A stretch of DNA of 64,000 nt, from the NCBI RefSeq assembly GCF_003710905.1, contig NZ_RHHV01000005.1, forward strand, positions 248,001 to 312,000. The letters run 5' to 3'. Under the pieces are notes generated by a model. That model was not told the origin of the DNA. It saw only the letters and a program-made list of their open reading frames with translations, and made no database searches. Positions 8,922 to 16,693 of the stretch are shown here, in pieces (positions within the stretch are counted from its first letter, which is position 1; every line of letters begins with the position of its first letter). The position numbers and the translations under genes are program-made. This DNA comes from Brevibacillus parabrevis. GTDB lineage: Bacteria > Bacillota > Bacilli > Brevibacillales > Brevibacillaceae.

Positions 8922-10601
8922 ATGAAAGCCGCGCCCATCTACCTTAGTGCACTCTGCCTGACGCTCGGCTTTCTGTTCGGCTTTTCCCCAGCGGAAAAAA
9001 AGAGTAAGGCCACGTGGATTTGGCAATCCGAGATGATTGGAGACGAGAAACGGGAAATTCTGGCCTTTTGCCAGGAAAACGAGATCAATTTGATTTACTT
9101 GCGGATCGAAATGAACAAGCCGTTTGATTACTACCAGGCTTTTATTCGCGAAGCAAGTGCGCTGGGGATCGAGGTTCACGCTGTCGCTGGTCATCCCGCC
9201 TGGGCGCTTGCCAGCAACGAAAAGCGAATGCTCAACATCGTCAAGTGGGTGAAGGCATACAATCTGGAGGCGACTGATCAGGAGCGAATCCGCGGTATTC
9301 AACTGGATATCGAGCCGTATTTGCTGCCGTTTTGGGACACCGATCGCGAACGGGTGCTCCGCGAGTGGCAAGCGAACATGCAGGCATTCACGCGGGAAGT
9401 GAAACGGCAGCCCGACCTTGTGGCGAGTGCGGCGATCGCTTTTTGGCTCGACGATATATCCATGCCGGATCAAAAAGATGTTTTTGTGTCCGAGTGGATG
9501 ATCGAGCAGTTTGATACGGTGTGCATCATGGCGTACCGCGATACGCTCGCCGGGAACAACGGCATCCTTGCGCTGGTCGAGGATGAGCTGAGAGAAGCGG
9601 ACAAGCTGGGCAAACGGGTGATGGTGGCAGTCAACATGAAAAAGCTCAGCGACGATCACGCTTCCTTCGCCGAAGAAGGTGCGATGGAGATGAACCGCCA
9701 GCTTGCGCTTTTGCCGGAAAAGCTGGGAGATCATCCCTCCTTTTCCGGTGTGGCGATCCACGATTATCGGCATTGGAAGGAGGCTGCGCCGTTGGAGCCG
9801 GTTCCGAAAGCGCGTTACAGAGGCACCTATATATGGCGAGCCGAATTGATCGGCACAGAAAAAGCGGAAATTCTCGCCTTTGCCAAACAGAACGGGGTCA
9901 ACCTGTTGTACGTCCGGCTTGATTTGGAACAGCCGCCTTCCTATTATCGTGATTTTGTCCGCCAAGCTAAAGCTGCGGGGATCGAAGTGCACGCCATGGG
10001 CGGTCATCCGATCTGGGCGCTGGCTGAGAGCAAAGGGAAAATCATGAAGCTCGTCAACTGGGTGAAGGCGTACAACCGCTCCGTCAGCGAGGACGAACAG
10101 TTTCACGGCATCCACCTCGATATCGAGCCATATGTCATGCCTGTCTGGCGGGAAGACAAGGACGAGGTATTGCGCCAGTGGATGGGCAATATTGAAGCGT
10201 TCGTGGAGGAGACGAAGCGAGACGGCGAACTGGAAGCAAGCGTCGATCTCGCAGCGTGGCTGGATCATACGCCAGTGCCGGGACAGCCTGATCTGCCGTT
10301 TTCCCACTGGATGATTCAGCAGATGGATCATACGACCTTGATGGCTTTTCGCGATTCAGCAGACCGAATCGTCGGACTGGTAGAGCAGCAGCTGGCGTAC
10401 GCGCAAAGCATCCAGAAAAATATTGTCGTCGCCGTGGAAACGAAGGAAAGTCACGAAGGGAGCGGCATCTCGTTTTACGAGGAAGGGATGACCGAGATGG
10501 AGCGGCAGCTAAAGCAGGTGACGAAATCGCTTGCGCCGTACGAATCGTACATGGGCCACGCCATCCACGCTTACGATTACTGGAAAAACGGGAAAGAGTA
10601 A
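8922..10601 (+). CDS. Exported protein with two tandem TIM-barrel hydrolase-like domains
   Basis: 559 residues: a short signal peptide (about 1-24, no clear lipobox) followed by two repeats of the domain found in the preceding gene, at about 29-285 and 302-556. Each starts with (T/A)TWIW or GTYIWRAELIG and contains RGIQLDIEPYLLP or HGIHLDIEPYVMP, keeping the D-x-E pair in both copies. Other repeated blocks are GHPAWAL/GHPIWAL, VKWVKAYN/VNWVKAYN, and a final AIHDYRHWK/AIHAYDYWK. Duplication within the gene and with its neighbour is clear. Enzymatic activity is inferred only. GAGAGGAG lies 12 bases before ATG 8922. It is the last gene of the operon. Confidence 0.78.
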   Translation: MKAAPIYLSALCLTLGFLFGFSPAEKKSKATWIWQSEMIGDEKREILAFCQENEINLIYLRIEMNKPFDYYQAFIREASALGIEVHAVAGHPAWALASNEKRMLNIVKWVKAYNLEATDQERIRGIQLDIEPYLLPFWDTDRERVLREWQANMQAFTREVKRQPDLVASAAIAFWLDDISMPDQKDVFVSEWMIEQFDTVCIMAYRDTLAGNNGILALVEDELREADKLGKRVMVAVNMKKLSDDHASFAEEGAMEMNRQLALLPEKLGDHPSFSGVAIHDYRHWKEAAPLEPVPKARYRGTYIWRAELIGTEKAEILAFAKQNGVNLLYVRLDLEQPPSYYRDFVRQAKAAGIEVHAMGGHPIWALAESKGKIMKLVNWVKAYNRSVSEDEQFHGIHLDIEPYVMPVWREDKDEVLRQWMGNIEAFVEETKRDGELEASVDLAAWLDHTPVPGQPDLPFSHWMIQQMDHTTLMAFRDSADRIVGLVEQQLAYAQSIQKNIVVAVETKESHEGSGISFYEEGMTEMERQLKQVTKSLAPYESYMGHAIHAYDYWKNGKE

Positions 10602-10682
10602 AAAGCAGGCAAGACGCGCTACGAGCTGGCGAGTGTTGTACAATGAAGAGAGGAAGGTCGGTGGAAGAGAGGGGAAACGATC

Positions 10683-11225
10683 ATGCGTGACAGTTCCAAC
10701 AGACATCGGGGTCTTCCGCCTCGCACGCCTGAGCTTTTGTACAACGTCGTTCGCAAGTTTTACCGCGGTGCCGTCAGCCATTACGACCTGATCCAGGAGA
10801 AAAAGCAGGAGGCTTACGCCTGTTTTGAACAGATGCAAGCTACTGGTGACGATCAGCCGTTGCGTGCCGCTCTTGCGACTCTGTTTTTGGAATTTCATTT
10901 TTACACGACTTGCTGGCTGCAAATCGAGTTGGCGCTGTACCGCTTGGCCCGTCAGGATGAGCGGCTGGCGAAGGTGATGGATACGTTTCGGACCGCACTG
11001 GAAACGCATGTGGCTGTCCGCGAGCAACTGGAGCAGACAGAGGCATGTGTAGCCGCCCAATTCGCAGCGGGAAGCTCCGGCTTGTCCTGTGTCGGGGTGG
11101 AACGCGACGCCTATTTGTTCGACCGCTTCACGTTCACAGTCGACGAGACGAGCCTGGCACAGTTGCACGCCCTGTTTGCCGCCGTCGAGGAACAGCGCAC
11201 CATGTCTACAAGTGAAAAAGCGTGA
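10683..11225 (+). CDS. Hypothetical helical protein
   Basis: 180 residues, almost all predicted helix, no signal peptide or membrane span. The N-terminal half contains an aromatic-rich helix (LYNVVRKFYRGAVSHYD) and the centre LFLEFHFYTTCWLQIELALY. I do not recognise the family. ATG 10683 follows GAGAGGGGAAAC. It is separated from the polysaccharide operon by 81 bases and ends inside the stem of a strong terminator, so it may be the last cistron or a single gene. Confidence 0.7.
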   Translation: MRDSSNRHRGLPPRTPELLYNVVRKFYRGAVSHYDLIQEKKQEAYACFEQMQATGDDQPLRAALATLFLEFHFYTTCWLQIELALYRLARQDERLAKVMDTFRTALETHVAVREQLEQTEACVAAQFAAGSSGLSCVGVERDAYLFDRFTFTVDETSLAQLHALFAAVEEQRTMSTSEKA

Positions 11226-11254
11226 CCGTCTGTAAGGGCGGTCACGCTTTTTTT
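11217..11254 (+). terminator. Rho-independent terminator
   Basis: Stem GCGTGACCG / CGGTCACGC around a 10-base loop, then seven T. The stop codon of the preceding gene lies in the left arm. Confidence 0.9.
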
Positions 11255-11440
11255 GATCGACAGGCTTGCGGTCTGTTGATGCCAATGTGAGGGGACGGTC
11301 TGTATAGTTAACCTTGCTGGTTCCGTTTCAGGTGGCAGTAGTCCTTTTATTCGGTTCATTGATTGTCGTGTAATTTGCATTGTTTCGTTATAGGCAAGTT
11401 GAACCTGGTGTTTTACGTTTCTCGTAGTTAAAGGCACACT

Positions 11441-12109
11441 TTAGTCAGATGTAATTTCTAATTCACCATCTTCTCCACTTACAGAAGCAACAACATCAAT
11501 TGTAAGGTAAGCTACACTCCCGTAAAAAACTCGATCTAAAGTATATGTCCAAGATTTTTTCTTGCTCTTTGTCCAACCACTTGTGTAAGTCTCGTCAACA
11601 GTTTTGCCAATATATGTACCGCTAGTACCAACAACACCGTATCCCACAATCCGTACATCTGTTTTATAGGAGTCAGGAGTTCCGCTGGTCACTTTGGTGG
11701 TTATATCTCCTTCAATAGTATTTTGCCAAATGCCTAGAGCTGTTTCGAGAGTACCTTTTATAGAGCCAGCGAACACGTCATTGTCGGCTGCACCTTTTAC
11801 TTTGTGTGTTTTTACCGAATCAGTAACAGCTTTTGCTTGTATTTGGTTACTGGTGGTTTTTTGGGGGACTGAAATAACTCTAGTTCCGTACGTCTTGATA
11901 AATTCCAGATCCTCACCCTCAATTACTTCGTTAATATCATATTTATTAGCAATTTCTATAAGCTTTTGTTTAATCATTTCGTTACTTACGGTTGAATAAT
12001 CTATGCTAGCAGAGGCTTTTGTAGAGGGTGTTTCGGCAGCAAAAGCGCTTCCTGTTAATAGTGCTAGAGACAATGTTGTTGCAGACATAACTGAAAAAAT
12101 CTTTTTCAA
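11441..12109 (-). CDS. Secreted protein of unknown function, AT-rich
   Basis: About 222 residues with a classical signal peptide (KKIFSVMSATTLSLALLTG, cleavage likely after AFA). The mature part begins AETPSTKAS and is rich in Thr, Ser, Lys and predicted beta strand, ending in acidic GEDGELEITSD. No known domain recognised. AGGAGG at 12119-12124 lies 9 bases before a TTG at 12109, which I take as the start; the in-frame ATGs upstream are too close to or ahead of that site. Codon use is visibly more AT-rich than the neighbours, as is the 180-base region upstream, which points to acquisition by transfer. Confidence 0.75.
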   Translation of the reverse strand: MKKIFSVMSATTLSLALLTGSAFAAETPSTKASASIDYSTVSNEMIKQKLIEIANKYDINEVIEGEDLEFIKTYGTRVISVPQKTTSNQIQAKAVTDSVKTHKVKGAADNDVFAGSIKGTLETALGIWQNTIEGDITTKVTSGTPDSYKTDVRIVGYGVVGTSGTYIGKTVDETYTSGWTKSKKKSWTYTLDRVFYGSVAYLTIDVVASVSGEDGELEITSD

Positions 12110-12292
12110 ATTAATCATCCTCCTATGCATGAAAATATTTCCATTTACAATATTAACCTTAATTTTATTTATTTGTAAATAATATAGTTAATTTTTGTTA
12201 ATTATTAATTGATAAAATATAATGACAACTTTACTTTCTAGTATTTTTGGTGAAAAATGGTATTTATAAGGGCTGTGAAAGGAGGGGTATGA

Positions 12293-12385
12293 ATGTCGGC
12301 TATTGGGGTGCCAGGAATCATAATCCTGATCCTATTTATAGCAGCAATTGTAGCTTTGATTGTGAAACTGAACCGTCCCAAGTAA
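12293..12385 (+). CDS. TatA-like hydrophobic micropeptide, 30 residues
   Basis: A 30-codon reading frame with a strong site (AAAGGAGG, 7 bases to ATG 12293). It opens MSAIGVPGIIILIL, close to the N-terminal IGxPGLILI signature of TatA pore subunits, then forms one membrane helix and ends with KLNRPK. It lacks the FGP hinge and amphipathic helix of TatA. It is followed by a clear terminator. It may instead be one of the small hydrophobic peptides common in sporulating Bacillota. An overlapping frame from ATG 12289 (38 codons, polar) has poorer spacing to the binding site. Confidence 0.55.
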   Translation: MSAIGVPGIIILILFIAAIVALIVKLNRPK

Positions 12386-12405
12386 TAAGTAACGGATTAC
12401 TTTAA

Positions 12406-12452
12406 CAAAAAAGAATGCTGCACGTAGAAAGTTACGCCAGCATTCTTTTTGT
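12406..12452. terminator. Bidirectional terminator
   Basis: Stem AAGAATGCTG / CAGCATTCTT with a 17-base loop, an A-run on the left and T-run on the right. It can serve the micropeptide on the plus strand and the SASP-like gene on the minus strand. Confidence 0.85.
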
Positions 12453-12519
12453 TATTTTTCGTTCCTATACAATGTTTAGCTGATTGTTACGTTTCTCGAT
12501 AGTGTGAAGAAGTCGCAGT

Positions 12520-13365
12520 CTAGTAAGATCCCGGGAAGATCGAACCTGTATGTGGCGCTGCTGCCTGACCAGGCGCGTTCAACTGACGAACTTCTTGCAC
12601 GTTGGTTCCGGCGAAGCCAGGAGAGAAAATCGATTGTGCCCCAAGGCCGATCGAAGGCTGGTGTTGCTGATATTGCTGCGGCTGGTTGTAGTTTGCCTGC
12701 ATGCCATATCCGCCTTGCGCGGTTGGGGAAGCATAGCCGCCTTGGTTGAGCTGACGCACTTCCTGAACGTTTGTATTCGCGAATCCAGGAGAGAAGATGC
12801 TGCCTGTCAGCGCAGGAGGATAGGAAGTTTGTGCAGCATAGTGCTGCTGACCTGTGTAGCCAGCGTATCCCGGTTGATTTTGCTGGCGCACTTCCTGCGC
12901 GTTTGTTCCGGCAAAACCGGGAGAGAAAATCGAATTGATGCCGGCGCCGTACGATTGCTGGTACGCAGGCTGAGCCGGAATGTAGCCTCCCGATTGGTGC
13001 ATGATGGATTGCAATGCCTGGTTTTGTCCATAGCCTTGCTGTTGCTGACCATAAGCTTGTTGCTGGTTGTAGCCTTGTGCTTGCGGAGCCTGATAGCTGT
13101 GGTTCAGCTGTCTGACCTCCTGTGCATTGGTGCCCGCGAAGCCTGGAGAGAAAATGGACTGTCCTTGGCCGATACCGCCGCCCGCAGGCATGCCGTATGT
13201 AGGAGTCCCGATCGATTGGGCATGTCCACCGTGATTCCAGTGTTGTACCTCCTGAACGTTTGTTCCGGCGTACCCTGGTTGAAGCATAGCCCCTGCTGGA
13301 GTCATCGCTCCGAGAAATTGTTGTTGTCCAGATTGCATTTGATTTTGGTTGTTTGTGTAGGTCAT
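12520..13365 (-). CDS. Gamma-SASP-like protein with five repeats
   Basis: 281 residues rich in Q, G, Y, N and A. Five copies of a unit of about 20 residues, (SIFSP)GFAGTNxQEVRQLN, lie at about 29-46, 70-89, 145-164, 189-208 and 245-264, joined by Q/G/Y-rich linkers; a fragment SIFPGSY closes the protein. The core FAxTNAQEVRxxN matches the repeated FASETNAQQVRKQN core of gamma-type small acid-soluble spore proteins, which are amino-acid stores degraded at germination. Known members are about 60-100 residues with two repeats, so this one is enlarged, and the acidic E-x-S-E of the germination protease site is replaced by P-x-A-x. Start ATG 13365 lies 9 bases after GGAGGTG. Confidence 0.7.
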   Translation of the reverse strand: MTYTNNQNQMQSGQQQFLGAMTPAGAMLQPGYAGTNVQEVQHWNHGGHAQSIGTPTYGMPAGGGIGQGQSIFSPGFAGTNAQEVRQLNHSYQAPQAQGYNQQQAYGQQQQGYGQNQALQSIMHQSGGYIPAQPAYQQSYGAGINSIFSPGFAGTNAQEVRQQNQPGYAGYTGQQHYAAQTSYPPALTGSIFSPGFANTNVQEVRQLNQGGYASPTAQGGYGMQANYNQPQQYQQHQPSIGLGAQSIFSPGFAGTNVQEVRQLNAPGQAAAPHTGSIFPGSY

Positions 13366-13451
13366 GGGTAAGACCACCTCCACGAGGTATTTTTACCAAG
13401 GTGGTTTTACTCATGCACGAATCGATGAAGCAAAAGAATTCGCATTAGGAA

Positions 13452-13484
13452 GAAAAAACATGCCGGACCATCAGCCGGCATGTT
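13452..13484 (-). terminator. Terminator of the GNAT/YheC-type cluster
   Basis: On the minus strand, AACATGCCGG / CCGGCATGTT with an 8-base loop, then a T-run. The GNAT stop codon lies at the loop. Confidence 0.85.
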
Positions 13485-13953
13485 CCTGTAAATCGGTGAG
13501 AGTCCAATGGCCATAGGCGAGCCAAAGCGTAGGTTTGCCCGCTGGCCCGATGCTCGCTTTGACAGGCTCAAAGCCCAACGTTCGGAAAAAGGAAAGACTT
13601 GCCTCATTATCCAGACCTACGCGCACATACAGTTTGGGCAGACACTGACAGATGTGTTCCGTCAGTGCCTTGCCGATTCCGCGATGGCGGTAGCGCTTAT
13701 CTACAACCAGGAAGGAATGACCCAGTCCACAGCGAGAAACAGCGAACAGTCCGACTACGTGCTTCCCGTTCATGGCAAGAGCGACACTGGTTTCCTGTTT
13801 GGAAAGCATCTTGGGGGTCAGGCGCGCGAGCCATTCGATTGCGTGCTGGGTGATGCGCCGCTCCCCTTCCTGACGGGCAAATCTCACCAAGGTTGCCTGA
13901 GATTCGGCCAGTGCTTGTGGAGGCAGGAGTACGTATTTCAACGATTTTATCAT
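13471..13953 (-). CDS. GNAT family N-acetyltransferase
   Basis: 160 residues. The acetyl-CoA binding motif A is VDKRYRHRGIGKAL, preceded by strands for motif D (VALAMNGKHVVGLFAV) and followed by motif B LDNEASLSFFRTLGFEPV. Substrate unknown. The ATG lies 5 bases after the stop of the upstream ATP-grasp gene and has only a weak binding site, so translation is probably coupled, and it is the last gene of the spore-coat ATP-grasp cluster. A modification role on coat material is conceivable, but not shown. Confidence 0.85.
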   Translation of the reverse strand: MIKSLKYVLLPPQALAESQATLVRFARQEGERRITQHAIEWLARLTPKMLSKQETSVALAMNGKHVVGLFAVSRCGLGHSFLVVDKRYRHRGIGKALTEHICQCLPKLYVRVGLDNEASLSFFRTLGFEPVKASIGPAGKPTLWLAYGHWTLTDLQEHAG

Positions 13954-13958
13954 GGCGA

Positions 13959-15272
13959 TTACCCTGCGGCGGCTTCACGCCCGTTTTGCAATCGCGACAC
14001 GTACTGAGCGTAGTGGATGAGGTTGGACAAAGACAATCGCCTGATGGAAGGCTCATCGAACTTCTCCGGTTTGGCATTGGCTTCAAAAAACCACAGACTG
14101 CCGTCTTCTGTCAGGCCGAGGTCCATCGACATTTCCGCCAGATCCGGGATTTCCTCATTCAAAGCGCGGGCGATGGCAAGTGCTGTCTCGTGAATCGAGT
14201 TTTCCATCTTTTCCGGATCTGCCTTGAACAAAGACTGGAGAACGGAAGACAAAGAGTGGATGGAGCCGCCGCGAGGCACGTGCGTAGTAATGCTTTGCGA
14301 CCCGGAACGCCGGATGCCGACCCCGGTTACGCCCCATTCGCCTTTGCCGTCTTTTTGCACCAGCACCCGAACGTCAAACGGCTTGCCGTTGAAGCGTGCC
14401 CTGCGTATCCCCTGCTGCATGATGTACCGCTGCTGCCGCACATGGCTCTTCACATGCTTCCATAAATCGTCCAGATTGGAAAAACGGCGCGTGACGGCCT
14501 TTTGTTCCTTCAGCCGCTGAAGACGCCAGCCGTCATTTTTGTATTCAATGCGCATGATTCCTTCTCCGGCTTTGCCGCGCACGGGTTTGAGGTACACAAA
14601 GCGATGCTCGTTGCAAAAGCCTTTGAAGCGGGCGAGCGTATCGAGCTTTTTCGTCTCCGGCAAGTAGGTCTGCACCTCAGGGTGTTTTTTCAGCATGGAG
14701 AAAAGCTCTTGCTTGTCAAAAAAGCAACGGTTGAACAAGGTGACGTTAGGCAGTTCGTCGATGCGGGCCAAAGCTTTTTTGACGTCGGGCCGCTGCTCGG
14801 CTTTGCGGGTTGGGATGCGGTTGTAGACGACATGCGGGAAAGGAAGGATGACTTCTTGCCACAAATTTTGCTTTTGGTTGTACAAATAGCCGCGAACCTT
14901 CTTTTTCTCCCAGTTGATGCCTTGGGGAGTGAAGACGTACACGAGTGCGCCCCATCGCTTGCCGGATTGTGAGATGTCTTTGAAGTTTTCGCGATTTCCC
15001 ACAAAGGTCGTGCCTTCACCAACGGTCAAAATGCCGATGAGCGGACCTAGCTTCAGTGACTCGCTGTTGATCATTTTCCAGTTGATTCTCGTTCGAAAAC
15101 GCCCTGGCTGCATTGCCGGCAAGCCCGTGTACACCCGTTTGTGATGAGAAAAGGGGCCGAGGCTTGCGAATAACTTTTTTTGCGACCGCTTGCCTAGAGC
15201 TTGCCGAGGTAGCTGTATGAACCATTTGCCGCTTGGGAGGATGGTCAGCCACCCGGAGCGCTGCTGAAGCAT
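13959..15272 (-). CDS. YheC/YheD-type ATP-grasp spore coat protein, paralogue 1
   Basis: 437 residues. An N-terminal beta-rich region of about 90 residues is followed by PLIGILTVG, the family signature HVVYNRIPTR, and an ATP-grasp fold with FVYLKPVRGKAGEGIMRI (nucleotide lysine), the PFDVRVLVQKD acidic strand, and the metal-binding end MSMDLGLTEDGSLWFFEANAKPE. B. subtilis YheC and YheD are spore-coat associated; their substrate is unknown. Start ATG 15272 follows GGAAGGAGG by 7 bases. It is downstream of three paralogues on the same strand. Confidence 0.9.
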   Translation of the reverse strand: MLQQRSGWLTILPSGKWFIQLPRQALGKRSQKKLFASLGPFSHHKRVYTGLPAMQPGRFRTRINWKMINSESLKLGPLIGILTVGEGTTFVGNRENFKDISQSGKRWGALVYVFTPQGINWEKKKVRGYLYNQKQNLWQEVILPFPHVVYNRIPTRKAEQRPDVKKALARIDELPNVTLFNRCFFDKQELFSMLKKHPEVQTYLPETKKLDTLARFKGFCNEHRFVYLKPVRGKAGEGIMRIEYKNDGWRLQRLKEQKAVTRRFSNLDDLWKHVKSHVRQQRYIMQQGIRRARFNGKPFDVRVLVQKDGKGEWGVTGVGIRRSGSQSITTHVPRGGSIHSLSSVLQSLFKADPEKMENSIHETALAIARALNEEIPDLAEMSMDLGLTEDGSLWFFEANAKPEKFDEPSIRRLSLSNLIHYAQYVSRLQNGREAAAG

Positions 15273-15314
15273 GGGTGTTCCTCCTTCCTGAAAAACGGTG
15301 CTAGTTGCATGCGC

Positions 15315-16691
15315 CTAGAAATTGGCCAAATAACAACTGTAGTCGACGAGAAGCTTGCGGGATTCCTGGTCTGCCTGCCTCAGTCTGGAATGCTTGAAGA
15401 TGGAGCGTCCCGGCTTGGAGTTGGCTTCGAACATCCAGACATGGCCGTGGATGTCGATTCCCATGTCCAGACCGAGTTCGCCAAGGTCGATTCCTTTTGC
15501 CTGCTCAATCGCGGTAGCGAGGCGGATGGATGCTTCGCTGACCCGCTCGGACATCAATTCTTTTTGTTTTCCGTACAGATGGTGCAGCAATTCGTCGCCA
15601 GGGATGACGGTGCCGCCTGTGCGCACGTGTGTCGTCACGCTGCCGGAACCGGCTACTTTGGCGGCCGTGCAGGACACGACCCATTCGTTTTGCTGGTTTT
15701 TATGCAAATGGACGCGGAAATCAAACGGGCGTCCGTGGAATGTTTTGAGCGGAATGCCTTGCTGCGCCAAATAACCGCCTACGCGACGGCTGCGGAACAC
15801 ATGCTGGTACAGACTGGACAGCTTGGAAAACTGACGTTTCACATTTCCGCTGCCGTTGTGGTAAGAAGCGGTATAGCCGCCGCCGGATTGTCTGACGACC
15901 TTCACGATGCCGTAACCGAGGCTGCCGTTTTTCGGCTTCAAATAGACGATCGGATACTTGCGCAGCAAATTGCGCACAGTGGTGAGGGACGGGGAGGTGT
16001 ACGTTTCCGGGATATGCTCATTGACTTCCGGGTTCGGATAGAGCAATTGGTGAACTCCCCACTTGTTGAAAAAGCCCTGGTTGAACATCGGCATGTTCGG
16101 GTAGCTGGCGAGCTTGTATTTGAACTCCCTGACAGCTTCATGCTTCTCCGCTGAACGGGAAGGGATTCGGTCGTAGACCACATCCGGCATGGCTGTGACC
16201 ATCTTTTTCCAGAAGTATCCGCCTGTTTTGCCCTTGCGCAAAAACCAGGCATTGACGGTATTCGTGCTCCAGTCCACGTCGTGCGGGGAGAAGATGTAGT
16301 AAAAGACGCCTTTTCCTTCCTGAGCCTGTAGCAGCTTGTAGAAAAAAGAGGTGCGCGGGCCGATTGGCTGCCGCGAGTCCCTGCGGATTCCTGTGGTGAC
16401 AATCCCGATAGCCGGACCGATGCGCAGCGCCGAGTCTTCTTGCTTGAGCTGGATCAAGCCGCCGTGAGGAATGCCAAGCTCGGATTGCAACAGCGTCGTC
16501 ACCTTGATGACGTTTGCTTCCGGATTCCGCTTGTCTTGCAGTACGGTTGCGACGACTTCCTTTTTGCCCAGCATGACCTTGATTTTTTGCCGATGGCGCA
16601 GCTGTAGCTTGGAGAAGAGATTAGTCGGCAGGATGATCCCGCTGACACGGGGATTGGAAAGGAAGCGGAGTCGCATTCTGAACGTTTCCAT
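15315..16691 (-). CDS. YheC/YheD-type ATP-grasp spore coat protein, paralogue 2
   Basis: 458 residues. The N-terminal 90 residues carry a beta domain (IILPTNLFSKLQLRHRQKI) and PAIGIVTTGI. Then come VVYDRIPSRSAEK, IVYLKPKNGSLGYGIVKV, RPFDFRVHLHKN, and the active-site end LGLDMGIDIHGHVWMFEANS with K/R-rich tail. All expected ATP-grasp ligands appear present. AGGAGG lies 9 bases before ATG 16691 and overlaps the end of paralogue 3, so the genes are coupled. Confidence 0.9.
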   Translation of the reverse strand: METFRMRLRFLSNPRVSGIILPTNLFSKLQLRHRQKIKVMLGKKEVVATVLQDKRNPEANVIKVTTLLQSELGIPHGGLIQLKQEDSALRIGPAIGIVTTGIRRDSRQPIGPRTSFFYKLLQAQEGKGVFYYIFSPHDVDWSTNTVNAWFLRKGKTGGYFWKKMVTAMPDVVYDRIPSRSAEKHEAVREFKYKLASYPNMPMFNQGFFNKWGVHQLLYPNPEVNEHIPETYTSPSLTTVRNLLRKYPIVYLKPKNGSLGYGIVKVVRQSGGGYTASYHNGSGNVKRQFSKLSSLYQHVFRSRRVGGYLAQQGIPLKTFHGRPFDFRVHLHKNQQNEWVVSCTAAKVAGSGSVTTHVRTGGTVIPGDELLHHLYGKQKELMSERVSEASIRLATAIEQAKGIDLGELGLDMGIDIHGHVWMFEANSKPGRSIFKHSRLRQADQESRKLLVDYSCYLANF

Positions 16692-16693
16692 GC

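Noticed and set aside
12289-12405. 38-codon polar frame starting 4 bases before the TatA-like peptide
   Set aside because: Only a few bases separate the ribosome site from its ATG and the product has no recognisable pattern; the hydrophobic frame has better spacing.
12476-13414. 312-codon minus frame overlapping the SASP-like gene
   Set aside because: It has repeat-driven Ser/Arg-rich composition and no ribosome site; the SASP-like frame has a clear start and meaningful repeats.
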